From NCBI GenBank assembly GCA_964649415.1, contig CAZYSK010000068.1:1-31133 (forward strand): a DNA stretch of 31,133 nt. The letters run 5' to 3'. The position numbers and the translations under genes are program-made. The notes under the pieces were generated by a model that was given only the letters and a program-made list of their open reading frames with translations, did no database searches and was not told the DNA's origin. Positions 7,554-16,125 of this stretch are shown piece by piece; the stretch's first letter is position 1, and the number at the start of each line of letters is the position of its first letter. Origin of the DNA: CAZYSK01 sp964649415. GTDB taxonomy: Bacteria > Chloroflexota > Anaerolineae > B4-G1.

Positions 7554-10500
7554 ATGCCTCTCGATCTTGACCAAGAACTGCTCGGATATCGCGTCACGCG
7601 CGTCCTGGGCCAGGGCGGATTCGGCACCGTCTACCTGGCCCACGACACCTCTCTCGACCGCTCAGTCGCACTCAAAGAACTGAGCGTCACCCCTCAAACC
7701 GACGAGGCGGCCTTCAAGCGTTTCCTCCAGGAGGCCCGAACCGCCGGAGGTCTTGATCATCCTCATATTGTTCCCATCTACGCCATCAGGGTCGTGGCGG
7801 CTGATGTCTATCTAGTGATGGAGTACCTGGCGGGCGGCAGCCTGCGGGCCTTGTTGGATAGGCATGCTCCTCTGGCAGTGAAGGCGGCAATGCGCATTGC
7901 AGAGGACGTGTGCCAGGGATTAACGGCTGCGCATGCTAAAGGCATCGTCCATCGTGATGTGAGGCCTGAGAACGTGTTCCTGACGGAGGATGGACGGTCG
8001 AAGGTGGGCGATTTCGGGGTCGCGTATCTACCCCGTGGCACGGCTGGAACGGCTCTCAGCGCAGCAAGGGCGGGCGAGTTCCGCCCGGAGGTGCTGCTGT
8101 ACAGATCGCCGGAGCAGATCCAGAAGCAAGAGGTGGACGAACGGAGCGACGTCTATCAGGTGGGCGTGCTGCTCTATGAGATGCTGACGGGGCGGCACTA
8201 CGTGGATCTGGACCTGTTGGAGCAGCGAGCGCGGGAGATGGCAGGCTCCGAGTCGGTGTCGTTCCGGAAGCAGTTGCACGAGCTGCTGGCGGAGGCAGTC
8301 TGCGAGCGGGAGCCTGAGGGTGTTGGCGTCCTGCGGCCCGGCGTGCCGGCGTGGGTTGAGGAGGCGGTGGCGGCGGCGCTGGCGAAGCGGGCGGAAGAGC
8401 GGCCGACGGCGGAAGAGCTGGCACGGGCGCTGCGAAGCGCGACAGGGATTCAGACCGCGCCATCGGTGCCCTCGGATGCAGCGGAGGTGACATCCGCCGA
8501 GGCGCCAGAGGACGTGAGAGCAGTTCGCGCCCGGCAAGCTCAGCAGGACCGCTCCTCCTCCGTGGCGAAACCCAGCCAGCGGCTACGCATTAGGCCCGGC
8601 TGGGTGGTGCTGGGAATTGCGCTCCTGGCCGTGTCGATTCTCATTATCGGTCTGGGCCTGGTACGTGCGCAGCAGGGCGGTGGTGGCGGACTCTTCGGCA
8701 TAATGGGGTTGGCAATGGCGTTCAGTGCCCAGGCGGCTCCCATCCTGCCATTGGTTATCGTTCTGCTGCTCCTGGTCTTTCTGGTCATTGCCTTCCTGTG
8801 GCTCCGTTCGGCCAGGCGGAAGGGGGCACCCGAGAGCCACGTCAGGCGAGGCATGGCACATCTGAAGCGGTATCGCTTGGATGAGGCCACGGACGAGTTC
8901 CAGACCGCCTTGCGCATCGATCCCAACTGCGCCCGCGCACACTATGGCCTGGCCAGGGTCCACGTGCAACGGGAATGCCCTGGCGATGCGATCCGTGAGG
9001 CAGAAATCGCCCTCCGGTTAGGCTTTGAACCAGCCCGCCAGTTATTGGACAAATGGGATGAAATCCTCCACAGATTCCAGGTCGCGGTACAGGCCAACCC
9101 AGACGACGCTCAAGCACACTACGATCTGGGCCAGGCTTATGCAGACATGGGGCGATGGGATAAAGCGCTCCCGGAGTACCAGGCCACGGTGCGCCTCAAC
9201 CCTGACCACGACGACGCGCATACCAATGTGGGCCTATGCTATGCGGAACAGGAACGGTGGGACGATGCTATCCGCGAACACGAAACGGCGACGCGCATCA
9301 ACCCAGACAATGCCCGGGCGCACAACAACCTGGGCGGCACCTACGAGCGGCAGGGCCTGTGGGACGAGGCGATCCGAGCATACCGGGCCGCGCTGCGTAT
9401 CAAGCCGAACTATGCCAGGCCACACTTTGGCCTGGCTGCATGCTACGCTGAACAGGGCCAACTGGACGAGGCCATGCGCGAGGCGAAAACCTCCCTGCGC
9501 CTGGGTTTTCGGCCGGCCCGCGACCTGCTGGACGAACTGCAGCAGCTATCCTCGTCACGCGAGGCGGGGCCACGATCCCAAGCAGCGGGGTTGGCCTTGG
9601 GCAACCTGGACATCACTTCCGATCAGTCAGAGGAGATGATCCGCGAACTCCAGGCCGCGCTGCGCGCCGACCCGAGCGATGCCGAAGCACACCGCCGGCT
9701 GGGCTTGCTCTACGAGTACCAGGGGCGACTGGATGAAGCGGTCCGCGAGTACCAAGCCGGGCTGCGCATCAAGCCAGACAGCGCTGCGATACACGCTGAC
9801 TTGGGCGTGGCCTATGTCGAGCAGGGCCGGACGGATGAGGCTGTCCGCGAGTGTCAGGCCGCGCTACGGATTGACCCGAATCTCGCTGCACCGCACTACA
9901 ACCTGGGTATGGCCTACCAAGAGCAAGGCCAGTTGGACAGGGCCATCCGTGAGTACCGGGCTGCGCTGCGCGTTAACCCTGAATACTCAGAGGCACGCTG
10001 CAGGTTGGCTGATGTGTACGAGCAGCAGGGCCGCTGGGACAAGGCCATCCGCGCCTACCGGGCTGCGCTGCGCATCCAGCCGGACGACGCCGAGGTGCAC
10101 TGCAATCTGGCGTTGGCCTACGGGCAGCAGGGCCGACTGGACGATGCTATCCGCGCTTACCGGGCCGCTTTGCGTCTCAATCCGGACGACGTCAAGGCCC
10201 GCGTCAACCTGGGCAGTGTCTACCAGCGGCAGGGCCGTTCGGGCAAGGCTATCCGCCAATACCAGGCCGCGCTGCGTATCAGCCCGGACGACGCTCTGGC
10301 GCGTTCCAACCTGGGCGCGGTCTACCTGGCGCAGAATCGCTGGGACGAGGCTATCCGCGAATGCCAGGCCGCGCTGCGCTGTGATCCTAACCTGGCCCAG
10401 GCACACTACAACCTGGGCATGGCCTACGGCGCGCGGGGCCGTCTGGATGATGAAATCCACGAGTACCAGGCCGCGGTGCGTATCGACCCCGACTACAACC

Positions 10501-10727
10501 TGGCACGTGCCAACCTGGGTATGGCCTACGGGCAGCAGGGCCGGTGGGACGAGGCTACCCGCGAGATCGAAGCTGCATTGCCCTCTGGAGAGCAGGCCCA
10601 GGGTTTGCTGGACCTGTTCCGGGGCATGGCTGCGTCACCTAAGGCAAGAGGCCTGCGACTCCGGGTCACTCTGTCCGACGGAGAACTCTCGCTTTATGCG
10701 GCTCCGTCACCTGATGCGAGACCATAG
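7554..10727 (+). CDS. Membrane Ser/Thr protein kinase with C-terminal TPR array
   Basis: The product has 1057 residues. The N-terminal PknB-like kinase domain (about 10-290) has the glycine loop GQGGFGTVY (19-27), the ATP-binding lysine in VALKE (Lys41), HRDVRPEN (133-140) with the catalytic Asp135, and DFG (153-155), followed by YRSPEQ. The usual lysine two residues after the catalytic Asp is Arg137 here. Two membrane segments (about 347-369 and 394-416) form a hairpin, so both ends should be cytoplasmic. About 15 TPR units of 34 residues then run to the C-terminus, a scaffold for partner proteins. Partners may include the FHA domains of the upstream transporter (inference). I chose ATG 7554 because AGGAGGAGG stands just upstream; an in-frame GTG at 7437 adds 39 unconserved-looking residues. 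The stop codon lies inside a tandem repeat. Confidence 0.92.
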   Translation: MPLDLDQELLGYRVTRVLGQGGFGTVYLAHDTSLDRSVALKELSVTPQTDEAAFKRFLQEARTAGGLDHPHIVPIYAIRVVAADVYLVMEYLAGGSLRALLDRHAPLAVKAAMRIAEDVCQGLTAAHAKGIVHRDVRPENVFLTEDGRSKVGDFGVAYLPRGTAGTALSAARAGEFRPEVLLYRSPEQIQKQEVDERSDVYQVGVLLYEMLTGRHYVDLDLLEQRAREMAGSESVSFRKQLHELLAEAVCEREPEGVGVLRPGVPAWVEEAVAAALAKRAEERPTAEELARALRSATGIQTAPSVPSDAAEVTSAEAPEDVRAVRARQAQQDRSSSVAKPSQRLRIRPGWVVLGIALLAVSILIIGLGLVRAQQGGGGGLFGIMGLAMAFSAQAAPILPLVIVLLLLVFLVIAFLWLRSARRKGAPESHVRRGMAHLKRYRLDEATDEFQTALRIDPNCARAHYGLARVHVQRECPGDAIREAEIALRLGFEPARQLLDKWDEILHRFQVAVQANPDDAQAHYDLGQAYADMGRWDKALPEYQATVRLNPDHDDAHTNVGLCYAEQERWDDAIREHETATRINPDNARAHNNLGGTYERQGLWDEAIRAYRAALRIKPNYARPHFGLAACYAEQGQLDEAMREAKTSLRLGFRPARDLLDELQQLSSSREAGPRSQAAGLALGNLDITSDQSEEMIRELQAALRADPSDAEAHRRLGLLYEYQGRLDEAVREYQAGLRIKPDSAAIHADLGVAYVEQGRTDEAVRECQAALRIDPNLAAPHYNLGMAYQEQGQLDRAIREYRAALRVNPEYSEARCRLADVYEQQGRWDKAIRAYRAALRIQPDDAEVHCNLALAYGQQGRLDDAIRAYRAALRLNPDDVKARVNLGSVYQRQGRSGKAIRQYQAALRISPDDALARSNLGAVYLAQNRWDEAIRECQAALRCDPNLAQAHYNLGMAYGARGRLDDEIHEYQAAVRIDPDYNLARANLGMAYGQQGRWDEATREIEAALPSGEQAQGLLDLFRGMAASPKARGLRLRVTLSDGELSLYAAPSPDARP

Positions 10728-10860
10728 GTGCGCGCCATCGGAATGGCGCGTTGTCAGAAGCGTAGGTGCGCCATCGGAATGGCGCGTTATGAATCAGCGT
10801 AGGTGCGCCATCGGAATGGCGCGTTATCGGTAAGCATAGGAGTGCCATCGGCAGGTTGAC
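10725..10860. repeat. 37-bp palindromic tandem repeat, about 3.6 copies
   Basis: Units begin at 10725, 10763, 10800 and 10837 (periods 38, 37, 37). Each of the first three holds the perfect inverted repeat GCGCCAT-CGGA-ATGGCGC, a 7-8 bp stem with a four-base loop; the fourth is degenerate. The first bases of the first unit, TAG, are the stop codon of the kinase gene. The array may act as a transcript 3'-end structure, or be a REP-like intergenic element that replaced the original gene end. No T-run follows, so it is not a typical intrinsic terminator. Confidence 0.9.
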
Positions 10861-10884
10861 CACATGTCCAGACTGGACTACAAT
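10856..10884 (+). promoter_or_regulatory. Sigma70-like promoter of the restriction-modification operon
   Basis: TTGACC (10856-10861) and TACAAT (10879-10884) are separated by exactly 17 bp. The predicted transcription start near 10891 gives a leader of about 73 nt before the methylase ATG at 10964. The -35 box sits at the decayed end of the 37-bp repeat array. Confidence 0.6.
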
Positions 10885-10963
10885 CGGGCGCGTGCTCGCG
10901 GGATGAAAGGTATCCGCATCGCGATGTATCTGGGTGATGAATCATGCCGGTGGCTAAAGCCTG

Positions 10964-13177
10964 ATGATCGAGAAAGACTTTGACATTCCCTTCGTGGCCC
11001 GGCTGGCCCAGCGGGAAAAGCAGATTCAGCAGCATTACCGTCCTGTTATTGGCGTGCACAAGTGGTTCGCCCGCCGACCGGGTGCACTCTTCCGCGCCTT
11101 GCTGCTGGCGGAATTTGCCAATGGGCAGCCACTGGCAAGCCGTTTCTTCGATGGCCATGATTTGCGCTCTCTGACCGTCGGAGACCCCTTCATGGGCGGT
11201 GGCACGCCGCTGCTGGAAGCGAACCGGGTGGGATGCCACGTCGTCGGTGCCGACATCAACCCGATGGCGTACTGGATCGTGCGCCAGGAGATGGCGGATC
11301 TGGACCGTGAGGCCTTTCGCGCTGCTGCCCAACAAGTGGTAAGCTCTGTCGAAATGGAGGTAGGGCCCCTCTACGAAACGACTTGCCCGCACTGCGGCAA
11401 TCCCCATGCCCAGGTTAAGTACTTCCTGTGGGTCAAGCAACAGCCATGTGTCTCGTGCGGCGAGACGATAAATCTGTTCCCCAGGTACCTGGTGGCCAAG
11501 AACCAACGCCACCCTAAGTACGTGCTGCTGTGTTCGCGCTGTGGGGCGCTCAACGAAGTGGAGGAGCTGGACGAATCCCCCGGCGCTATGCGTTGCGCCG
11601 CGTGTCAGGCCCATCTGGTGGTTAAGGGACCAGCCCGCCGCAACCGCTCCACCTGCCCACACTGCGGCCACACGAACCCGTATCCGCAGACCCACCACGG
11701 GCCGCCCACTCACCACCTGTTTGCGCTGGAGTATCACTGCCCGGACTGCAAGCCCACCCATCAGGGGCGCTTTTTCAAGGCTCCTGACGCGGCGGATCTC
11801 TCACGCCTGTCCGAGGCGGAAGGCCGCCTGCAATCATCTTCCCAGCAGTTTGTCCCAGATGACAGCATCCCGCCAGGCGATGAGACGGCTCGCCTGCACC
11901 GCTGGGGCTATCATGCTTACAGAGAGCTCTTCACTCCTCGACAACTGCTGGGGCTCAACACGCTGGCAACAGCCATCTCCGATGTCCAGAACGATGCGGC
12001 GCGCCATGCCTTGCTGACCGTCTTCTCCGATACGTTGCGCTACCAGAACCTGCTATGCCGATACGATTCGTACGCCCTCAAGATCGTTGACATCTTCTCC
12101 GTCCACGGCTTCCCCGTCAGCCTCGTTCAGTGCGAAAATTCGCTGCTGGGCACTCCCAAGGTTGGCAGCGGAGGCTTCCGCCACTTCGTGGAGAAGTATG
12201 ACAAGGCGAAGGCCTACTGCGAGAAGCCTTTTGAGATCACCTTGGGGCAGCCCAGGCGGAAGATCGTCGTTCCGGAGGAACACATCGGTGCCCGTCTGGT
12301 ATCCGGTTTCCCCAATATCCAGGCCTCCAAGTCTGCTTATCTACAGGCGGCTTCGGCGGACGGGTTGGCGTTGCCCCCCGATTCACTGGATGCTGTCTTG
12401 ACCGATCCTCCTTACTTCGCCAACGTGCAATACGCCGAGCTGATGGATTTCTGCTACGTCTGGCTCAGGAAACACCTGGCGAGCGATTTCCCGGCTTTTC
12501 GGCTTCCTTCCACTCGCACCGAAGACGAGCTGACAGTCAATCTGACCGAAGGGCGGGATATCAGCCATTTCACCGAAGGTTTGAGCCGGGTATTCGTCGC
12601 TTTTGCACGTGCACTCAAGCCGGGAGGCCCGTTTGCCTTCACCTACCACCACAACGACATCGAGGCATATCTTCCTATTGCCGTCGCCCTGCTCGACGCC
12701 GGTCTGGTGTGCACGACGACACTGCCGTGCCCGGCCGAAATGGGAGCCTCTATTCACATCAACGGCACCAAGTCATCGGTGACAGACACTATCTTCGTCT
12801 GCCGGACGACCGGTGCGATTCGGGCCGGCCGGTTCAGGACTGGCCATGACGCCCTGGAAGGGATGCTGCGGAGTGACCTGGAAAGCTTGCAACTGGCCGG
12901 GATGACGCCAACGTCTGGCGATGCTCGCTGCCTGTTGTTTGGACACCTGACCCGCCTGGCCCTGTGGCAACTGCGTCCCACCTGGCACTGCGATACGCCT
13001 GTTGCCGACAAGCTGGAGTTGGTCGAATCTGCCTTGCAGCGGATCTACCCGTTGGATCTGCTGCAGCGATTGGCGACGCGAGTCCTGTCCAACCTATTGG
13101 ACATAGACTTGTTGGCCTCTATGCGCGTAGGGGAGGAACGTAACACCTATGACGAAGACGACGAGATACCCTTTTGA
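10964..13177 (+). CDS. DNA methyltransferase with multiple zinc ribbons (COG1743/DUF1156-like)
   Basis: The 737-residue product starts with the REKQIQ...HKWFARRPG segment typical of this methylase group. AdoMet-binding motif I, DPFMGGGTPLLEA, follows (74-86) with GADINP (95-100). The catalytic motif DPPYFANVQY lies at 481-490. Between them is a long insertion with at least six CxxC pairs (Cys141/144, 162/165, 190/193, 211/214, 231/234, 259/262), that is several zinc ribbons. The DPPY motif fits an amino-methyltransferase making N6-methyladenine or N4-methylcytosine; which one, and the target site, cannot be read from sequence. A stop codon at 10955 in frame fixes the start close to ATG 10964, although the ribosome binding site is weak. 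The next gene, a PD-(D/E)XK nuclease, overlaps its end by 29 bp, so the two probably form a restriction-modification pair. Confidence 0.9.
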   Translation: MIEKDFDIPFVARLAQREKQIQQHYRPVIGVHKWFARRPGALFRALLLAEFANGQPLASRFFDGHDLRSLTVGDPFMGGGTPLLEANRVGCHVVGADINPMAYWIVRQEMADLDREAFRAAAQQVVSSVEMEVGPLYETTCPHCGNPHAQVKYFLWVKQQPCVSCGETINLFPRYLVAKNQRHPKYVLLCSRCGALNEVEELDESPGAMRCAACQAHLVVKGPARRNRSTCPHCGHTNPYPQTHHGPPTHHLFALEYHCPDCKPTHQGRFFKAPDAADLSRLSEAEGRLQSSSQQFVPDDSIPPGDETARLHRWGYHAYRELFTPRQLLGLNTLATAISDVQNDAARHALLTVFSDTLRYQNLLCRYDSYALKIVDIFSVHGFPVSLVQCENSLLGTPKVGSGGFRHFVEKYDKAKAYCEKPFEITLGQPRRKIVVPEEHIGARLVSGFPNIQASKSAYLQAASADGLALPPDSLDAVLTDPPYFANVQYAELMDFCYVWLRKHLASDFPAFRLPSTRTEDELTVNLTEGRDISHFTEGLSRVFVAFARALKPGGPFAFTYHHNDIEAYLPIAVALLDAGLVCTTTLPCPAEMGASIHINGTKSSVTDTIFVCRTTGAIRAGRFRTGHDALEGMLRSDLESLQLAGMTPTSGDARCLLFGHLTRLALWQLRPTWHCDTPVADKLELVESALQRIYPLDLLQRLATRVLSNLLDIDLLASMRVGEERNTYDEDDEIPF

Positions 13178-14210
13178 GGTCCCGTATGCAGACATCGAGG
13201 CAGAGGTTGACGAGTTTGTTAACGCCGTGTTCGACACGCTGCAGTCCTCCTTCATAGCTCTGCCACGGGGGCCGGATTTTGTCACTTACCCAGAATTCCA
13301 GCAAGCCTACGAAGTGCTGAAGCAGTACACCGGTGGTTTCAAGGCGGTCAAGACGGAGAGGGTGATGCTTGCTCTCCAAGAAGATGCCCTGACCTTCGTC
13401 GTCTTGCGGTCAATCTTGGGCTTCACTCCATCCGAACTTGCGTACGTTGCCAATCAGCGGGCAGAGAGAGGGTTAGGGCAATCCGTGAGTGTTTCCCAGA
13501 GTTTCGCACGTCGCTTCGACCGCCAGGTCCGCATCGAGCGAGGGAAAGTGCTTTCTCTGACGGCCCGGAGCCAGAAGCGCATCATTGCAATGGTATCTGC
13601 TGCTTGTCAGTTGCTTGAGGATGGGGTGCGGGAAACTGATCCAGAAATGATCCATCGGCTGGACAAGGCAGACACTAGCTCCGGCCTCGTCAGCATCAGA
13701 CACCTGGCTAACGATGGGGTTCCTTACGCAATGCTATTGTATGAGCGGTTCCTGGGCCGCCCTTTCGCCGGACATCGTGACTCTGTATCAGAATTGGTGG
13801 GAAACGTGATGGAAAGCGCTGTGGAACAGCGGTTGCGTCGGGCAGGAATCAGCTTTCGCAAGACGAAGCGGGCGGAGCGTGTAGATGGATTTGACCAGGC
13901 CCCTGACTTCATCATCCCCGACGAGTGGAGTCCTCGTATTGTCATCGAGGCCAAGATCACAGAGGACGACGGCACGGCCAGGGACAAAGTGACCCGTATC
14001 CAGCACCTGGCAGAGATCAGTCGTCAGCGTCGCTTGCGGGGTCAATTTGGCTTCGAGGTTATCGCTTGCATAGACGGACGCGGTTTCGGTGTGCGCCGTG
14101 AGGACATGCGCAAGTTGCTCAAGGCAACACAGGGGAAAGTGTTCACTCTGACGACACTGGATGGCCTGATTGACAACACCGCATTAAGGGCATTCAGGAG
14201 TGAACTATGA
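13149..14210 (+). CDS. PD-(D/E)XK nuclease, probable restriction endonuclease partner
   Basis: This 353-residue protein has a mostly helical N-terminal half (about 1-200) that I do not recognise and that probably handles DNA recognition. The C-terminal half looks like a PD-(D/E)XK nuclease: a helix with Glu222 (MESAVEQRL), then APDFIIPD (Asp253), then the strand RIVIEAKI with Glu267 and Lys269, followed by a basic helix. Spacing and context match the metal-dependent nuclease core. The gene overlaps the methylase by 29 bp in another frame, which indicates translational coupling and dosage matching, as in type II restriction-modification operons. A GGAGG ribosome binding site lies 12 nt before ATG 13149. 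It could instead be a modification-dependent or nicking enzyme. The assignment rests on motif and context. Confidence 0.75.
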   Translation: MTKTTRYPFEVPYADIEAEVDEFVNAVFDTLQSSFIALPRGPDFVTYPEFQQAYEVLKQYTGGFKAVKTERVMLALQEDALTFVVLRSILGFTPSELAYVANQRAERGLGQSVSVSQSFARRFDRQVRIERGKVLSLTARSQKRIIAMVSAACQLLEDGVRETDPEMIHRLDKADTSSGLVSIRHLANDGVPYAMLLYERFLGRPFAGHRDSVSELVGNVMESAVEQRLRRAGISFRKTKRAERVDGFDQAPDFIIPDEWSPRIVIEAKITEDDGTARDKVTRIQHLAEISRQRRLRGQFGFEVIACIDGRGFGVRREDMRKLLKATQGKVFTLTTLDGLIDNTALRAFRSEL

Positions 14211-16123
14211 GCGCGCCGCCTGCAGGAGGAATTCGCTTTGTGAAATGCATTCTTCATCCCCGCGGACGCGTTCCTGCTTCTTGCATCTTGCTTCTTGCTG
14301 CCTGCTTCCTGCTTCTTGCACCCTGCCTACTCCTCCCTCCTGCCCACGCCGCGCTCACCACGCCGGTGGCGTCCTACGCTATCGACGTCGCGCTTGACGT
14401 CGAGGCCAGGATGCTGACCGCGCACGAGACTGTCACCTACGTCAACACCACCGCTGGCCCCATTCCCGATCTAGTCTTCCACCTGTACCTGAACGCGTTC
14501 CGCGATCAGAACAGCGTTTTCCTGCAGGAGTCGGGGCCAGCTCATCGAGGCCACCGTTGGGACCCAGAGCACCCTGGCTGGATAGAGGTCACCGACGTGC
14601 GGCTGGCCGACGGTACTCCTCTGGCACTGGAGGAGATCGAGGACGGCACATTGGCCCGCGCCGATCTGCCCGCGCCCGTCGCACCGGGTGAGATGGTGGA
14701 AATTGAGCTGGAGTTTCGGGCCCAACTGCCCCGCGTCTTCGCCCGCACCGGCTACAGCGCTGACGACGGCGACTATTTTTTCATGGTCGGGCAGTGGTTC
14801 CCCAAGCTGGGCGTCTGGGAAGATGGCGACTGGAACGCGCACCCTTTCCACGCCAACGCCGAGTTCTACGCCGATTTCGGCACCTACGACGTGAGCATCA
14901 CCCTGCCTGCTGCTTACGTGACCGGCGGGACGGGACTGCCCGTCTCCACGGTGGACAACGGGGACGGCACTCAGACGGTGCACTACCACGCCGGGGACGT
15001 GATTGACTTCGCCTGGACCGCGTCGCCTCGCTTTCAACAGGCCACCCGCCAGGTTGATGCGTTCGAGATCGTGTACCTGTATCTGCCCGAGCACGCGTGG
15101 ACGGTCGAGCGGGTACTGGATGCAGCCGAGGCGACCATGCGCCACTATGGCAGTTGGTATGGCCCTTATCCCTACGCGCGCATCACGATCGTAGACGTGC
15201 CCGACGATGCGCCAGGGGCGGGGGGCATGGAATACCCTACCCTGATCGTGGCCGGCACCATGAGCATGCTCGGGCTGGGCCCGGGCTTGTCACGGACGGG
15301 GATGGATCGTTCGCTCGAACTGCTCGTGGCGCACGAACTCGGCCACCAGTGGTGGCAGTCCATGGTCGGCTTCAACGAGGCCGAGGAGCCGTGGCTGGAC
15401 GAGGGATTCACCGACTACTCGGCGCTGCGGTTGGTGGAGACGCTTTACGGGCCAGATGCGTCCCTCCTGGACGTGGGCAGGTTCGAGATGGGCTACCTGG
15501 ATAGCCGGCGGATGGAATACCTGATGACACCCGGATTGCCGATGTACGGCCGGGCGTGGGACTTCGACATGCTGGAGTATGGCATCGCGGCCTATTCCAA
15601 GCCCGTCGTCTCGCTGCGCACGCTGGAGCGCGTCCTGGGGGAGGAGATGATGGTGGATGTCATGGGGACCCTCTTCCAGCGTTACCAGTTTGCCCACCCT
15701 ACAACCGAGGATGTCCGCGGCGTGGCTGAGGAAGTCTCCGGGCGGGATCTCTCGTGGTTCTTCGACGGTCTCGTCTATAGCGACGCCGTGCTGAACTATG
15801 CGGTCGGCCGCGTGGATGAGCACAGTGTGACCCTGGTGCGCCAGGGCGAACTTGTCATCCCGACCGAGGTCCTGGTTGCCTTCTCCGACGGCAGCACGGT
15901 GCTGGAAACGTGGGATGGGACGGCGGACGAGCTGACGCTCACGTACCTCGATCGCCCGCCTATACAGAGCGCCAGGATTGACCCGCAGGGCAGGTTGGCG
16001 GTGGACCTTCGCTGGGCCGACAACGGGCTCTCTCGGCAGGTGGACGGGTACGCCTCGCTGGCGCTGGTCACCCGGATGATGTATGGTCTCCAGAGCGCGC
16101 TGCTGGCGCTGGGAGGACTGTAA
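14207..16123 (+). CDS. Secreted M1-like (gluzincin) metallopeptidase
   Basis: The product has 638 residues with an N-terminal signal sequence rich in Leu, Ala and Cys ending near AHA-AL. The zinc site is HELGHQWWQ (His376, Glu377, His380) with the third ligand Glu399 in WLDEGFTDY, the exact 18-residue gap of M1 aminopeptidases. Upstream GGMEYPTL (residues 339-346) replaces the GAMEN exopeptidase motif, so strict aminopeptidase activity is less certain. The N-terminal part (about 45-230) fits the beta-sandwich of the family. ATG 14207 overlaps the nuclease stop as ATGA and has AGGAG six bases upstream. An in-frame GTG at 14240 with AGGAGGA nine bases upstream is an equally good start and gives a cleaner signal peptide. 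A short membrane protein follows after 2 bp. Confidence 0.9.
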   Translation: MSAPPAGGIRFVKCILHPRGRVPASCILLLAACFLLLAPCLLLPPAHAALTTPVASYAIDVALDVEARMLTAHETVTYVNTTAGPIPDLVFHLYLNAFRDQNSVFLQESGPAHRGHRWDPEHPGWIEVTDVRLADGTPLALEEIEDGTLARADLPAPVAPGEMVEIELEFRAQLPRVFARTGYSADDGDYFFMVGQWFPKLGVWEDGDWNAHPFHANAEFYADFGTYDVSITLPAAYVTGGTGLPVSTVDNGDGTQTVHYHAGDVIDFAWTASPRFQQATRQVDAFEIVYLYLPEHAWTVERVLDAAEATMRHYGSWYGPYPYARITIVDVPDDAPGAGGMEYPTLIVAGTMSMLGLGPGLSRTGMDRSLELLVAHELGHQWWQSMVGFNEAEEPWLDEGFTDYSALRLVETLYGPDASLLDVGRFEMGYLDSRRMEYLMTPGLPMYGRAWDFDMLEYGIAAYSKPVVSLRTLERVLGEEMMVDVMGTLFQRYQFAHPTTEDVRGVAEEVSGRDLSWFFDGLVYSDAVLNYAVGRVDEHSVTLVRQGELVIPTEVLVAFSDGSTVLETWDGTADELTLTYLDRPPIQSARIDPQGRLAVDLRWADNGLSRQVDGYASLALVTRMMYGLQSALLALGGL

Positions 16124-16125
16124 GA

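Noticed and set aside
9679..10833. A 384-codon open frame overlapping the TPR array in another frame
   Set aside because: It mirrors the 102-bp repeat of the TPR region; its Arg/Thr/Ser-rich product has no protein-like pattern. It is a shadow of the kinase gene.
10725..10860. CRISPR array
   Set aside because: The units abut with no unique spacers; it is a palindromic tandem repeat.
10903..10983. A 26-codon frame overlapping the methylase start
   Set aside because: It lies on the predicted leader but has no ribosome binding site and no recognisable content. It cannot be told from chance.
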